64,000 nucleotides of DNA from Marinobacter salarius. Lineage in GTDB: Bacteria; Pseudomonadota; Gammaproteobacteria; Pseudomonadales; Oleiphilaceae. The DNA lies in assembly GCF_032922745.1 (NCBI RefSeq), contig NZ_CP136693.1, positions 3,472,001 through 3,536,000 on the forward strand. The letters are read 5' to 3'. The notes beneath the pieces are model-generated. The model was given only the letters and a program-made list of their open reading frames with translations. It ran no database searches and had not been told where the DNA came from. Positions 30,116 through 39,803 of this stretch are shown here, piece by piece (position 1 is the first letter of the stretch; each line of letters starts with the position of its first letter). The position numbers and the translations under genes were made by a program.

Positions 30116-31879
30116 ATGGATAGACACCCCCTACAGGTAGGTACCCGAAAAGCCGTCGCAGGCCGCTCACTGGCCGCGAGAATGATGATCGCCCTGGCGC
30201 TGCTCTTACCTCTACAGCCGGTAACTGCAGAGGCCATTCTAGAGGGAGAGCGCCACCACCCGGTTCAGGCCAGGAACGGCATGGTGGCCACCAGCCACAC
30301 CCTGGCCACCGAAGTTGCGTTAAACGTGCTGAAGAACGGCGGCAATGCGATGGATGCCGCCGTTACGGCGGGATTCGCCCTGGCGGTCACCCAGCCGCGC
30401 TCCGGCAACATCGGTGGTGGCGGGTTTATGCTCTACGCTCCGGGCAACGGCGAAGCAGTTGAGGCCATCGACTACCGGGAGAAAGCACCGGCCGCTGCCA
30501 CCGAAACCATGTTCCAGGACGACGATGGTAACGTGGTCGAGAATCGCAGCCGCTTCACCCACAAGGCGTCCGGCGTGCCCGGCACCGTCGCCGGCCTGAC
30601 GATGGCGCTTGAACGCCACGGTACGCTATCGCTGGAACAGGCCCTGGCCCCGGCGATCAAACTGGCGCGGGAAGGCTTTATTGTACCCGCACGCTTCACC
30701 GAGGGCCTGGAACAGGCGCAGGAACGACTGCAGCGCTGGCCGGCGACTCTCGCAACCTTCTATAAAGAGGACGGCTCTCCGTGGCAGCCAGGTGAACGAT
30801 TTCGGCAACCAGAACTCGCCGATACCCTTCAACGCATTGCCGATCAAGGCATCGATGGCTTCTATCAGGGCAAAACCGCGCAACTCATCGTAGAGGAAAT
30901 GGAACGAAACGACGGCCTGATCACACTTCAGGACCTGAAGAACTACCAGCCCCGGGTCCGCCAGCCGGTTCATGGCACCTACCGCGGCCACGACATTTAT
31001 TCCATGTCACCACCCTCTTCCGGCGGCACCCACATCGTGCAGATCCTTAACCTTCTTGAGGGATACCCGCTCGGCGACTTTGGCCACAATTCCGCCGCCA
31101 GCATTCACCACATGGCCGAAGCCATGAAGCTCGCCTATGCCGACCGCGCGGAATACCTCGGAGATACTGACTTTGTGGAGGTGCCGCTAAAGGGCCTGAC
31201 CAGCAAGGCCTATGCCGAAGCGTTGCGTAAAACCATTGATCCGGCCAAAGCCAGGCCGTCGACCGAGATCAGTGCCGGTAACCCTGGGGCCTATGAAAGC
31301 CCGGAAACCACCCACTTCTCCGTTGTCGACCGCTGGGGCAACGCGGTTTCCAATACTTACACCATTAATTTCAGCTACGGGTCCGGCATCACCGTTGACG
31401 GGGCGGGGTTCCTTTTGAACAACGAAATGGACGACTTCAGTGCCAAACCCGGCGAACCCAACGCCTATGGACTGATCGGTGGCGAAGCCAATAAGGTGGA
31501 ACCCGGCAAGCGCATGCTGAGCTCCATGTCGCCGACCATTGTCAGGCGCGATGGTCGTAACTATCTGGTTACGGGAAGCCCCGGCGGGTCCCGAATTATC
31601 ACGACAACCTTGCAGGTGCTGCTGAATGTGATTGATCATGGCATGAACATTCAGTCTGCGGTGAGTGCCCCGAGGATTCACCACCAATGGTTGCCAGACG
31701 AGATCCGCATTGAACAGGGCATCAGCCCGGATACCGTGCGACTGCTGGAAGAAAAGGGGCACAAGGTGGTGACAAAAAGTGCCATGGGCGCCATCCAGAG
31801 CATACTGATCGATACTGAAGGAACCCTCTACGGCGGTGCAGACCCGCGCCGCAGCACATCCTCAGCCATGGGCTATTGA
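30116..31879 (+). CDS. ggt: gamma-glutamyltransferase, periplasmic
   Basis: An exported N-terminal-nucleophile hydrolase that cleaves and transfers the gamma-glutamyl group of glutathione. A signal peptide is visible (MMIALALLLPLQPVTAEA) after an extended basic N-terminus, so translation may begin nearer the ATG at 30182. The proenzyme is autocleaved before the Thr of ETTHFSVVD, giving large and small subunits. The substrate loop SPGGSRIITT and GNIGGGGFM are conserved. Length 587 from the first ATG. Transcribed opposite purU. Confidence 0.93.
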   Translation: MDRHPLQVGTRKAVAGRSLAARMMIALALLLPLQPVTAEAILEGERHHPVQARNGMVATSHTLATEVALNVLKNGGNAMDAAVTAGFALAVTQPRSGNIGGGGFMLYAPGNGEAVEAIDYREKAPAAATETMFQDDDGNVVENRSRFTHKASGVPGTVAGLTMALERHGTLSLEQALAPAIKLAREGFIVPARFTEGLEQAQERLQRWPATLATFYKEDGSPWQPGERFRQPELADTLQRIADQGIDGFYQGKTAQLIVEEMERNDGLITLQDLKNYQPRVRQPVHGTYRGHDIYSMSPPSSGGTHIVQILNLLEGYPLGDFGHNSAASIHHMAEAMKLAYADRAEYLGDTDFVEVPLKGLTSKAYAEALRKTIDPAKARPSTEISAGNPGAYESPETTHFSVVDRWGNAVSNTYTINFSYGSGITVDGAGFLLNNEMDDFSAKPGEPNAYGLIGGEANKVEPGKRMLSSMSPTIVRRDGRNYLVTGSPGGSRIITTTLQVLLNVIDHGMNIQSAVSAPRIHHQWLPDEIRIEQGISPDTVRLLEEKGHKVVTKSAMGAIQSILIDTEGTLYGGADPRRSTSSAMGY

Positions 31880-31904
31880 GGGGCATACAGCCCCGGGAGG
31901 CATT

Positions 31905-32153
31905 ATGTTTTTATCCGTTCAACTGAGTTGTTACCCACTCACCGATGACTATAAGCCGCCCATTCGCGCCGTTATCGAGCGTCTTGAAAAAACAGGTCTG
32001 GAGATCCATTCGGGCCGTATGAGCACCGAAATGTTCGGTGAGTACGATGAAGTGATGCGCGTACTGTCGGACACGATGAAATGGTCGTTCGAGGAATACG
32101 GTAAAGCGGTGTTTGTGGCCAAGATCATGGAAGGTGATCGCCGGCCACGCTAA
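31905..32153 (+). CDS. YKOF-related / thiamine-binding-like small protein
   Basis: An 82-residue alpha/beta protein with the pattern MFLSVQLSCYPLTDDY, an amphipathic helix, EIHSGRMSTEMFGEYDEVM and a final KAVFVAKI strand. This matches the Ykof/MTH1187 ligand-binding fold, which binds thiamine or hydroxymethylpyrimidine in characterised members. GGAGG precedes the ATG at 31905. It follows ggt by only 25 bases and may be cotranscribed with it. Ligand is inferred from family only. Confidence 0.75.
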   Translation: MFLSVQLSCYPLTDDYKPPIRAVIERLEKTGLEIHSGRMSTEMFGEYDEVMRVLSDTMKWSFEEYGKAVFVAKIMEGDRRPR

Positions 32154-32174
32154 TAACCAAGACTTCAAGGAAGG

Positions 32175-32206
32175 AGCCACGGATAGCTACCCTGCTATCC
32201 GTGGCT
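32175..32206. terminator. 13-bp perfect hairpin between convergent genes
   Basis: AGCCACGGATAGC (32175-32187) pairs perfectly with GCTATCCGTGGCT (32194-32206) around a 6-base loop. It lies between the stops of the YKOF-like gene and the convergent sugar dehydrogenase. There is no T-run on either side, so it may act with Rho or as a processing/stability element. Confidence 0.7.
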
Positions 32207-32211
32207 GACAT

Positions 32212-33795
32212 CTAGTCCGGTGTTACTCTCAGAACACAGCCGTCAGCACTGTCGGTGAGCAGGTAAACCGCCCCTTCCGGGCCGGTTACCACATCCCGGA
32301 TACGCTCATCTAGCTCACCGAACAGAGTTTCCAATTCCGTTGCCTCGCCGTCCGCCAACCGGACACGATGCACCTGCCGCGTCACCAGCCCGCCAACCAG
32401 CAGATCGCCCTGCCACTGAGGAAACAGATCGCCGGTATAAACGGTCATGCCCGATGGAGCGATGGATGGCGTCCAGTGCAGCAGCGGCGCCTCAACGCCC
32501 TCACGCTCCTCGAACGGGGTTACCCGCGCGCCGGTATAATCCAGCCCATGAGTGGTGACCGGCCAACCGTAATTGGCGCCCGGGCGAATGACGTTGATCT
32601 CATCACCACCCCGGGGCCCGTGTTCATGAGCAATCAGCCGGCCCTGATCGCTGTCGTAGGCCAGCCCCTGCACATTGCGGTGACCATAGCTGTAGATTTC
32701 ACCCTGGTAGGAGTCGCGCCCTGCAAAAGGGTTGTCATCCGGCACACTGCCATCCGGGTTAAGACGCACGATACTGCCAATGTGGTTTTGACGGCGCTGG
32801 GCCTGCTCGCGGTAGTCGAAACCGTCTCCGAGAGTTAACGCCAGCGTATCATCCGGCAGCCACACCATCCGCCCGCCATAGTGGGCATTGCCTTTTTTGG
32901 CCGGTTGCACCCGGAATATTTCGCTCACATTCTCCAGGCCCTGCTCACCTAGTTGGCCCCTGGCCAGGCAGGTGTGATTGGCATTCATGGTGCCACAGGC
33001 ATAGCTCAGGTAGATCTGGTGGCTGTCCTCGAAGTCTTGGGCGGGAAGCACCTCAAAAAGCCCTGCCTGGCCGGATGCGAAAACCTCCGGTACACCATCC
33101 AGCGGTTCCGGCATCAGGTCACCGTTGGCCGTCAGCATTCGCAACCGTCCCGGCCTTTCGGTAACCAGCATTCGCCCGTCAGGCAGGAACGCCAGTGACC
33201 AGGGGTGTTCGAGGCCGCTGGCCACGGTTTCAATCGTATAATTTGGCGCATCATCCGCTACGGCATCAGATTCAGGCAGCGCCAGCCCGGCAACCATCAG
33301 CAACATCGCAACAGGCACTGCCGAGGCTTTGCCATTTTTACGGGGCAAACGGGAAACCAGAACGGCAAACAACAAACCAGAGAGAGCAGCCGTTACCAGC
33401 ATGGCCAACAGTCCACCCATATCTCGTGTGGCAGCGATCAACGTAGGCATGGGCGCCAATGCATCCACAATCCGAAAAGTCGCCCACAGACCGACCGCCG
33501 CGGCAAGCGGGCACAACCACAAACGGCCTGAAGGACCAGCCAGCCGGGCCACAAGAGACGCGGCAACCTGGGAGAATAGAAAACTGAGCCCGAAGAGGAT
33601 GGCGTACAGAGGTGCAAAGTTCAGCAGATCCTGAACTGTGGTTTCCAGGCGGGCTCCCATACTGACTTCAACCCCCAGGCCTTCCAGTGCCTGGAGATTG
33701 AACTGGGTTTGCACAAGGCTGCCCAGCACCGAGCCCACAATCAACGCGACGATGAACGCCAGCACCACTCTCCCCCAGCCAACCGATGCTGCCAT
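32212..33795 (-). CDS. PQQ-dependent aldose sugar dehydrogenase with fused N-terminal membrane domain
   Basis: A 527-residue protein. Residues 1-180 contain four or five hydrophobic helices (VVLAFIVALIVGSVLGSLV, APLYAILFGLSFLFSQ, GGLLAMLVTAALSGLLFAVL and others). Residues 185-527 match soluble aldose sugar dehydrogenases (Asd/YliI): HPWSLAFLPDGRMLVTERPG, HGPRGGDEINVI, GANYGWPVTTHG. The catalytic domain probably faces the periplasm and uses PQQ with calcium. Most homologues I know have only a signal peptide, so the multi-pass N-terminus is unusual. Its ATG overlaps the stop of the upstream gene (TAATG). Confidence 0.85.
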   Translation of the reverse strand: MAASVGWGRVVLAFIVALIVGSVLGSLVQTQFNLQALEGLGVEVSMGARLETTVQDLLNFAPLYAILFGLSFLFSQVAASLVARLAGPSGRLWLCPLAAAVGLWATFRIVDALAPMPTLIAATRDMGGLLAMLVTAALSGLLFAVLVSRLPRKNGKASAVPVAMLLMVAGLALPESDAVADDAPNYTIETVASGLEHPWSLAFLPDGRMLVTERPGRLRMLTANGDLMPEPLDGVPEVFASGQAGLFEVLPAQDFEDSHQIYLSYACGTMNANHTCLARGQLGEQGLENVSEIFRVQPAKKGNAHYGGRMVWLPDDTLALTLGDGFDYREQAQRRQNHIGSIVRLNPDGSVPDDNPFAGRDSYQGEIYSYGHRNVQGLAYDSDQGRLIAHEHGPRGGDEINVIRPGANYGWPVTTHGLDYTGARVTPFEEREGVEAPLLHWTPSIAPSGMTVYTGDLFPQWQGDLLVGGLVTRQVHRVRLADGEATELETLFGELDERIRDVVTGPEGAVYLLTDSADGCVLRVTPD

Positions 33796-34673
33796 TACTT
33801 CTCTCCGGAAGGCTCCAGCTTGTCCTGAGTGCGCAACTCGAAGTCACTGGCGTCGTGCCGCTCATGCAACTGCCTGCTCTCCTCGCCCCAGGTGCGGTTT
33901 ACCATCAACCCCCGCTTCACCGCCGGGCGTTCTGCGATGTCATCGGCCCAACGCACCACGTTCTTGTAGGTATGCGCTTCCAGGAATTCCGCCGCTTCGT
34001 ACACCTTGTTTTTCACCAGTGCGCCATACCAGGGCCAGATCGCCATATCTGCGATGGTGTATTCGTCACCCGCGATGTAGCGATTATCGGCCAGTTGCCG
34101 ATTCAGCACATCCAGCTGGCGCTTCACTTCCATGGTGTAGCGGTTGATCGGGTACTCGTATTTTTCCGGTGCATAGGCGTAGAAATGGCCAAACCCACCG
34201 CCCAGGAACGGCGCACTGCCCATTTGCCAGAACAACCAGTTCATGGTTTCCGTGCGCGCCACAATGTCCGTCGGCAGGAACTCGCCAAACTTCTCAGCGA
34301 GGTAAAGCAGGATGGAGCCGGATTCAAACACGCGGACGGCCGGCTTGTGGGTGTGGTCCATCATTGCCGGGATCTTGGAGTTCGGGTTTGCGTTCACGAA
34401 ACCACTGCCAAACTGCTCACCCTCGGTGATGCGGATCAGCCAGGCATCGTATTCCGCTTCCTTGATGCCTTTGGCCAACAGTTCCTCGAACATGATGGTG
34501 GCCTTCACGCCATTCGGGGTCGCCAGTGAATAGACCTGAAACGGGTGCTCCCCTACCGGTAACTCTTTCTCATGAGTGGGGCCGGCAATCGGGCGATTGA
34601 TCTGCGAGAAGGCTCCGCCGCTCTCGGCATCCCATTTCCAGACTCTCGGGGGCGTGTAGGTATCATCGGTCAT
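33795..34673 (-). CDS. YghU-type glutathione S-transferase / disulfide-bond oxidoreductase
   Basis: A 292-residue Nu-class GST. It has the long N-terminal arm INRPIAGPTHEKELPVG, a thioredoxin-fold domain starting FQVYSLATPNGVKATIMFEE, the NPNSKIPAM cis-Pro region, ESGSILLYLAEKFGE, and an all-helical C-terminal domain. E. coli YghU has glutathione-dependent disulfide reductase activity. The stop overlaps the start of the sugar dehydrogenase gene, so the two are an operon. Confidence 0.92.
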   Translation of the reverse strand: MTDDTYTPPRVWKWDAESGGAFSQINRPIAGPTHEKELPVGEHPFQVYSLATPNGVKATIMFEELLAKGIKEAEYDAWLIRITEGEQFGSGFVNANPNSKIPAMMDHTHKPAVRVFESGSILLYLAEKFGEFLPTDIVARTETMNWLFWQMGSAPFLGGGFGHFYAYAPEKYEYPINRYTMEVKRQLDVLNRQLADNRYIAGDEYTIADMAIWPWYGALVKNKVYEAAEFLEAHTYKNVVRWADDIAERPAVKRGLMVNRTWGEESRQLHERHDASDFELRTQDKLEPSGEK

Positions 34674-34714
34674 TCATTCTTCCTCAATTTGGTGGATCTA
34701 TTGGCAACAAGGCC

Positions 34715-36676
34715 TCACGCGGCCAGTTCCTGGCGCATCATGTTCAGCAGTCCGCCTTCTATTACCATACGGACCTGACGCTCGCTGAGTTCATGCGTCA
34801 GTTCATAACGTTCGCCGTTACGGGTGTTTTTCGCAACAATGCTGTCCCCGGCTTTTAATGCTTCAACCAGCCCCTCAATCGATAATTCATCGCCCTGCTC
34901 GATACTATCGAAGTTCTCCGGAGTGACAAAGCTCAAAGGCAACACACCAAAGCTCGACAGGTTCTGCCAGTGTATGCGCGAGTAACTCTTGGCAATCACT
35001 GCTCGCACGCCCAGATAACGGGGCGCCAGCGCCGCATGTTCACGGCTTGACCCCTGGCCGTAGTTGTCACCGCCAACGATCAGAGAGCCCGTGTCCTGAT
35101 GCTGTTTTGCCCGTTCCGGATAGGTTGGGTCCAGCCGGGTATAAGTAAACTCACTGATGGCAGGAATGTTACTGCGAAACGGCAGTATCCGGGAGCCGGC
35201 AGGCAGGATGTCGTCGGTGGAAACATCGTCACCAACCTTGAGCAGAACCGGCGCCTTCAACGAGTCAGGCAGCGCCTCAAATGTCGGCAGGGTGCTGATG
35301 TTCGGCCCCTTCTCCACCACGGTCAGTTCCGGGTGTTTCGCCGGCGGGCGGATATTGCGATCATCGACATAAAAGGTGCTGCGCTCGTCGAACACAGGAT
35401 AGTTCATGTCGAGATCACGTGGGTCAGTAATCACGCCGGTCAAGGCAGAGGCCGTGGCCGTTTCGGGGCTACACAGACAGACCTTGTCTTCAGAGGTACC
35501 CGAACGGCCGGCAAAATTCCGCGGAACAGTGCGCAGGCTGATCTGATCCGTTGCCGGTGCCTGCCCCATGCCAATGCAGCCATTGCAGCCGGTCTGGTGC
35601 AGGCGCGCCCCAGCGCTGAGCAGATCGGTAAGATGACCCAGTTCAACCAGGTTTTCCAGAACCTGACGCGATGTGGGGTTGATATCGAAAGATACTCCCT
35701 CGTGAACCTGGCGGCCTCTCACCATCATCGCAGGAACTGCAAAATCCCTCAGGCCAGGATTCGCGGAGGACCCAATGTAGGCCTGATAGATGGGCTCGCC
35801 AGCCACTTCCCTCACCGGAAACACCTTCCCTGGACTGCTGGGGAGTGCAATCAACGGCTCCAGTTTTCCCAGATCAATCTCGTCATGCAGGTCGTAAGTG
35901 GCGCCGCGGTCGGCTTCCAGCCTCTGGAAATCGTCTGCCCGCTGTTGCTGCCTGAGAAAATCCCGCACCGCATCGTCCGCCGGGAACACCGTAGCGGTGT
36001 GTCCCATCTCCTGCCCCATGTTCGCGATCACATGGCGGTCCATCGCGGACAGCCCTTTCAGGCCCGGCCCGTAATACTCGATAATGTTCCCGGCGCCGCC
36101 CTTCACCCCATGGCGGCGAAGCATTTCCAGGATGACATCCTTGGCGCTCACCCAATCCGGCAATTTCCCGGTCAGCTTCACACCCATGACCTTGGGCATG
36201 TTGAGGTAGAACGGCTCTCCACACATGGCCATGGCCACAGCCAGACCGCCAGCCCCCATTGCCAGCATTCCCAGGGAACCGGCAGCGCAGGTATGGCTGT
36301 CGGAGCCAAGAAGGGTCTTGCCAGGTTTCCCAAAGCGTTCCATGTGCACCGGATGGCTGACGCCGGACCCGGCCGGGCTGAACCACAGGCCGAACCGCTC
36401 GCAGGCACTGCGCAGAAACAGGTGATCGTCAGGGTTGCGGTTGTCGGTCTGCAGCAGGTTGTGGTCAACGTACTGCGCGGACAATTCAGTTTTGACCTGG
36501 CCGAGCCCCATGGCCTCCAGCTCGAGCATAACCAGGGTACCGGTTGCATCCTGGGTCAGCGTTTGATCGATCTTCAGCCCGATTTCCTCGCCGGCCTTCA
36601 TCGTTCCCGACACCAGGTGTGACTCGATCAGCTTCGTGGCAACATTGCGCGGTTGATTCTTCGTCTGTTTCGTCAT
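34715..36676 (-). CDS. aconitate hydratase, Aquifex type
   Basis: A 653-residue 4Fe-4S hydratase. Iron-sulfur cysteines are visible in SDSHTCAAGSLGM and HQTGCNGCIGMG, and the swivelling C-terminal domain shows LPAGSRILPFRSN and GGDNYGQGSSREHAALAPR. It interconverts citrate and isocitrate. The length and LeuC-like domain order fit the shorter 'putative/Aquifex-type' aconitase family rather than AcnA (about 890) or AcnB. GGAGGTCATCCG before the ATG at 36676 sets the start; the upstream frame extension is discounted. Confidence 0.88.
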   Translation of the reverse strand: MTKQTKNQPRNVATKLIESHLVSGTMKAGEEIGLKIDQTLTQDATGTLVMLELEAMGLGQVKTELSAQYVDHNLLQTDNRNPDDHLFLRSACERFGLWFSPAGSGVSHPVHMERFGKPGKTLLGSDSHTCAAGSLGMLAMGAGGLAVAMAMCGEPFYLNMPKVMGVKLTGKLPDWVSAKDVILEMLRRHGVKGGAGNIIEYYGPGLKGLSAMDRHVIANMGQEMGHTATVFPADDAVRDFLRQQQRADDFQRLEADRGATYDLHDEIDLGKLEPLIALPSSPGKVFPVREVAGEPIYQAYIGSSANPGLRDFAVPAMMVRGRQVHEGVSFDINPTSRQVLENLVELGHLTDLLSAGARLHQTGCNGCIGMGQAPATDQISLRTVPRNFAGRSGTSEDKVCLCSPETATASALTGVITDPRDLDMNYPVFDERSTFYVDDRNIRPPAKHPELTVVEKGPNISTLPTFEALPDSLKAPVLLKVGDDVSTDDILPAGSRILPFRSNIPAISEFTYTRLDPTYPERAKQHQDTGSLIVGGDNYGQGSSREHAALAPRYLGVRAVIAKSYSRIHWQNLSSFGVLPLSFVTPENFDSIEQGDELSIEGLVEALKAGDSIVAKNTRNGERYELTHELSERQVRMVIEGGLLNMMRQELAA

Positions 36677-36750
36677 CGGATGACCTCCATGCGAGCCAGA
36701 TTTCAGACATTCATGCCCTTCACTATAGATCCCGTTGGCCAACCCTGTCG

Positions 36751-37080
36751 TCAGGACTGGGGAAAACACAGCTCCTTACTTCGGGATGTCAGGCTACTCC
36801 ACTTCGGTTTGCTGGTGTTGCGTACTTTTTTCAGATAGGTGTTCACGTCGCTGAAGTGCTTTTCCGTGGCACCCATCCCGGTTGCCTCGTCCCGGTGAAC
36901 ACCGGACATAAACATCAGTGCCTTATATTCATCGCCTCCTTCATCAAGTGTGCCGCTGAGCATCTTCAGATGTGAGGCGCAAAAGATGTGCAGGTTGCGC
37001 TTATCGTAATCGACCTCTTGGGACCAGCTATTTAGGCTGAATACAGTCAGAACGACGAAAACGCATAGGGTTGGCTTCAT
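36751..37080 (-). CDS. exported hypothetical protein, 109 aa
   Basis: The protein begins with a good signal peptide (MKPTLCVFVVLTVFSLNSWSQ, cleavage likely after SWS). The mature part of about 88 residues has two cysteines (IFCASH and ELCFPQ) that could form a periplasmic disulfide. No domain recognised. It lies 74 bases upstream of the aconitase gene in the same direction. Confidence 0.7.
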   Translation of the reverse strand: MKPTLCVFVVLTVFSLNSWSQEVDYDKRNLHIFCASHLKMLSGTLDEGGDEYKALMFMSGVHRDEATGMGATEKHFSDVNTYLKKVRNTSKPKWSSLTSRSKELCFPQS

Positions 37081-37292
37081 GAGGCTTTTCTCCTGGGACC
37101 AACAATGGATGTAAGTGCGCTGCCACTGTAGCAGACAGATTAAGGCCCGTATGGGGAGATCAACTCCCCAGTGCTTGGGAACGTTAGCTACGCCTACAGC
37201 GGTTTGCGCTAATATAGTGATTACCTGTCGCGTTTACTGGACCAGGCCAAGCCTGAATTGGAATCAGGGTCATAATAACAAGGGGAACGGCC

Positions 37293-37964
37293 ATGAAACG
37301 AATTGCTCTCGCATCTGCCATCGGTATCGTTGCCCTCACGGCCAGTGTTTCTTTTTGGCTGAGCCAGAAGGCCCCCTCTGTCGATACCGCAAAATCCATC
37401 AGCAACCCGCAAGCTACCCAGGCACTGACTCAAGAGCCGCAATCGACCAGCCAGAATCAGAGCAGCGGGCTCACAGCCGAGCAACAGGCTTTACTGGAAA
37501 ACCCGGAAACGCTGAAACTGGCCAATCGGCTCGACTTTGAGGAAGAACTGCACACCTTCTTTGCGAAAGCCGATGGCCTGTCTTCGGAAGAGCGCGCGGC
37601 GGAGGCAGCGATGCTGGAACAGCGCCTGGCCGACTACCAACGCAAGGGACAGGTCAGCGCAGCAGAGAGCCTGATGGTCCGCATTGCCATGACGAAACTC
37701 ACCATCGAAGACGAAGCCGCTCAAAAACAGGCCCTGCAAGGCCTGATTGACCGGCAGAATGCCGCTGCGCAGGCACGCAAAGAGGAATGGCTGGCCAAAC
37801 CCAGGCCGGAGTTTGAAGCCTATAAGCAGCAGGAAAAACAGATCGTGAAAGAGGTAATGGCAATGGACAAAGTGCCTGCAGGAATGACCCGCAACGAATA
37901 CTTGCGCCAGCGATTACTGGAAGCCCGTGTGGCCGCCAACAAAAATGGCGATGCGCCTCAATAG
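37293..37964 (+). CDS. membrane-anchored helical protein, lipase-chaperone-like
   Basis: A 223-residue protein with an N-terminal transmembrane anchor (RIALASAIGIVALTASVSFWL), a Ser/Gln-rich linker to about residue 60 and then a highly charged all-helical region. The architecture recalls lipase-specific foldases (LifO), but it is shorter and I do not see their RxxFDY motif, so this is only a resemblance. Promoter-like TAATAT lies upstream near 37210. A GATGCGC/GCGCATC stem spans the gene end (37950-37970). Confidence 0.6.
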   Translation: MKRIALASAIGIVALTASVSFWLSQKAPSVDTAKSISNPQATQALTQEPQSTSQNQSSGLTAEQQALLENPETLKLANRLDFEEELHTFFAKADGLSSEERAAEAAMLEQRLADYQRKGQVSAAESLMVRIAMTKLTIEDEAAQKQALQGLIDRQNAAAQARKEEWLAKPRPEFEAYKQQEKQIVKEVMAMDKVPAGMTRNEYLRQRLLEARVAANKNGDAPQ

Positions 37965-38022
37965 CGCATCACCATCCCTATCGGCAAGTTCCCCGATTCC
38001 GAAGAGCCTGATACCCAATGTT

Positions 38023-39426
38023 CTACAGAAGCTGATCAAGTGCCCAATAGAGCGGATTGAACGGCTTGTTGTAGTCAGCCTGCTGATCGGTTTCAGAGGC
38101 CTGCATGACTGCACCGCTTCCGTTCAACACATTGGCCACAAAGTCGTCGAGCTCCAGTCCCGCTTCCTGAATGTCTGAGTTGGCAAACTCAATGATGGTG
38201 GTGCAGTGGCTCTCGTTCACATCGCGAAACCATGGCAGGTAGTACCCAAAATTATTCAGGTTGGACAGGGTGCCCTTCAGGCGTTCTGTATCCGTATACC
38301 AGCGCTCGTGGATCAACGCCTCCTTGGTAGCCTGATCCGGCGCATTTTCGATTTCCGGATAGAAACGCTCATAGGAATATGAGGAGTAATTCAGATCCTG
38401 CCAGAAGTGTGTATGCCCCATCCGATCATTCGGCAGCTCTGCAGAAAGGGCCGTATACAATGAGCCGAGATCATTCAGGTTCATCAGTGGAAGCCCGTCG
38501 CTGAGGTATTCCAACGGACCGTCGGGCTGGTCCAGCCCCCAGGCGTTACGGATAAACGACTGCAGCAACACCGACGGATAAATGTCCGGGTCCGAACCTG
38601 TTGGCGCACTGAAGGCCGGCCCGGAATCGTTGATCATGTACCCCCGGTTCGGCTCCATATCACGGCGGGTCGGATGGTAGTTGGTCAAACTGCCCAGGCC
38701 GCCGGCACTGCATCCGGTCGTCAGCAACTGCTTCGGCCGCTGCAGATTATCCTTCACCCACGAAATGGCTGCGCGGGTGTTGCGAAGACCATTGTGATGC
38801 CAGATCAATGGCTCAGCTTCACCCTCCGGGTCCTCGTACACGGCCACCCTGTCTCCTGAGTAGACATCGCCCGTGCAGTATGGGATATAAACCATGTTCC
38901 AGTTCTGGGTCTTGACCGAGGTCAGTGGATTCAAGCGCACCACAAACGGGCTGACCAGGCTGGCGCTCGGGTTCGTCAGGCTCATATAGTCATCCGGGAT
39001 GCCATCCGGATTGCGAGCTCCCCGGATACCCGTCTGGCCCGAGCAACTTTCATAGTCCCAGCAGGCACCGCCCCCCTCCAGATAGATAATGGTATTACTG
39101 GTATTCGGCACGCGGTTCACAAAGAATTTGTACTCAGAGCCGTTACCACAGACAGCGCCGGTTTCAGGCGCCAGGGGAATGGTTTGCCAGGCGTAATAGT
39201 TGCCCGGCGAAAAGCCATCGTTGAAACCCGGCGGGTTAGCCAGTAGCGGATAGTCACCCTGACGCTGGGCCGCCGTAACGGGGTTGTCAGCTGCTGGTGG
39301 ACTGACAAGGTTCCCCAGCGTTCTCCAGAAACCGTAATCCCCCAGTTCGGCCATTGCCGGCCCTGTTACACCCAATAGAATAAGAACAGCTAGCAGTTGG
39401 TTCTTGATGCTGGTTATCACAGGCAT
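38023..39426 (-). CDS. pectinacetylesterase-family secreted hydrolase
   Basis: A 467-residue exported protein with a signal peptide (LLAVLILLGVTGPAMA). It has the family's oxyanion region YLEGGGACWDY and the nucleophile motif LLTTGCSAGGLGS with the catalytic Ser. A late ESHCTTIIEF stretch supplies the likely catalytic His. Cysteine-rich spacing fits the Notum/pectinacetylesterase alpha/beta-hydrolase fold. The actual ester substrate in a marine bacterium is unknown. Confidence 0.85.
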   Translation of the reverse strand: MPVITSIKNQLLAVLILLGVTGPAMAELGDYGFWRTLGNLVSPPAADNPVTAAQRQGDYPLLANPPGFNDGFSPGNYYAWQTIPLAPETGAVCGNGSEYKFFVNRVPNTSNTIIYLEGGGACWDYESCSGQTGIRGARNPDGIPDDYMSLTNPSASLVSPFVVRLNPLTSVKTQNWNMVYIPYCTGDVYSGDRVAVYEDPEGEAEPLIWHHNGLRNTRAAISWVKDNLQRPKQLLTTGCSAGGLGSLTNYHPTRRDMEPNRGYMINDSGPAFSAPTGSDPDIYPSVLLQSFIRNAWGLDQPDGPLEYLSDGLPLMNLNDLGSLYTALSAELPNDRMGHTHFWQDLNYSSYSYERFYPEIENAPDQATKEALIHERWYTDTERLKGTLSNLNNFGYYLPWFRDVNESHCTTIIEFANSDIQEAGLELDDFVANVLNGSGAVMQASETDQQADYNKPFNPLYWALDQLL

Positions 39427-39803
39427 TCCTCCTTGATTGTTGTTATCGGGACGCAGGCGATAATCAAGCTCAGCCCCTGAATCGAAACTAGACGTGACAC
39501 ACTGTCATTTCAATAAATGCCCGTAGAACCATTTGTCCTAAAAAATGGTCGGTAATAGCGTTATTGAAAAATGTAAAGGAAATGACTGAATTGGAGAGAA
39601 CTACCCACTCTACTGCCTACTTAATATTAGCCCAATGGGACTAAGAGCACTTTCATCACGACATAAAACATAACAATTTGGCACTATTTAGAAACTAACT
39701 TTCTAAAATAAAATAGATATTTAGATCAACACTTGGCAGGCAGGGTTTAACACCAGTCGACTGTGGTTCGCTTTATTCAGCGATTACATTAAGGGAATAT
39801 TTG
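39427..39803. other. AT-rich divergent intergenic region, no gene seen
   Basis: About 377 bases separate the hydrolase and the cyclic-di-GMP protein. Base composition drops sharply to AT-rich between 39530 and 39740. Candidate promoter elements for the rightward gene lie around 39700-39725, but no clear -35/-10 pair is assigned. No ORF or known RNA recognised. Confidence 0.4.

Noticed and set aside
35099..36622. 507-codon plus-strand ORF opposite the aconitase gene
   Set aside because: The aconitase frame has its iron-sulfur motifs and a ribosome site; the opposite frame has neither domain nor start signals.
37293..37964. Lipase-specific foldase (LifO)
   Set aside because: The architecture is similar, but the protein is shorter and the RxxFDY motif is absent, and no lipase gene is adjacent.
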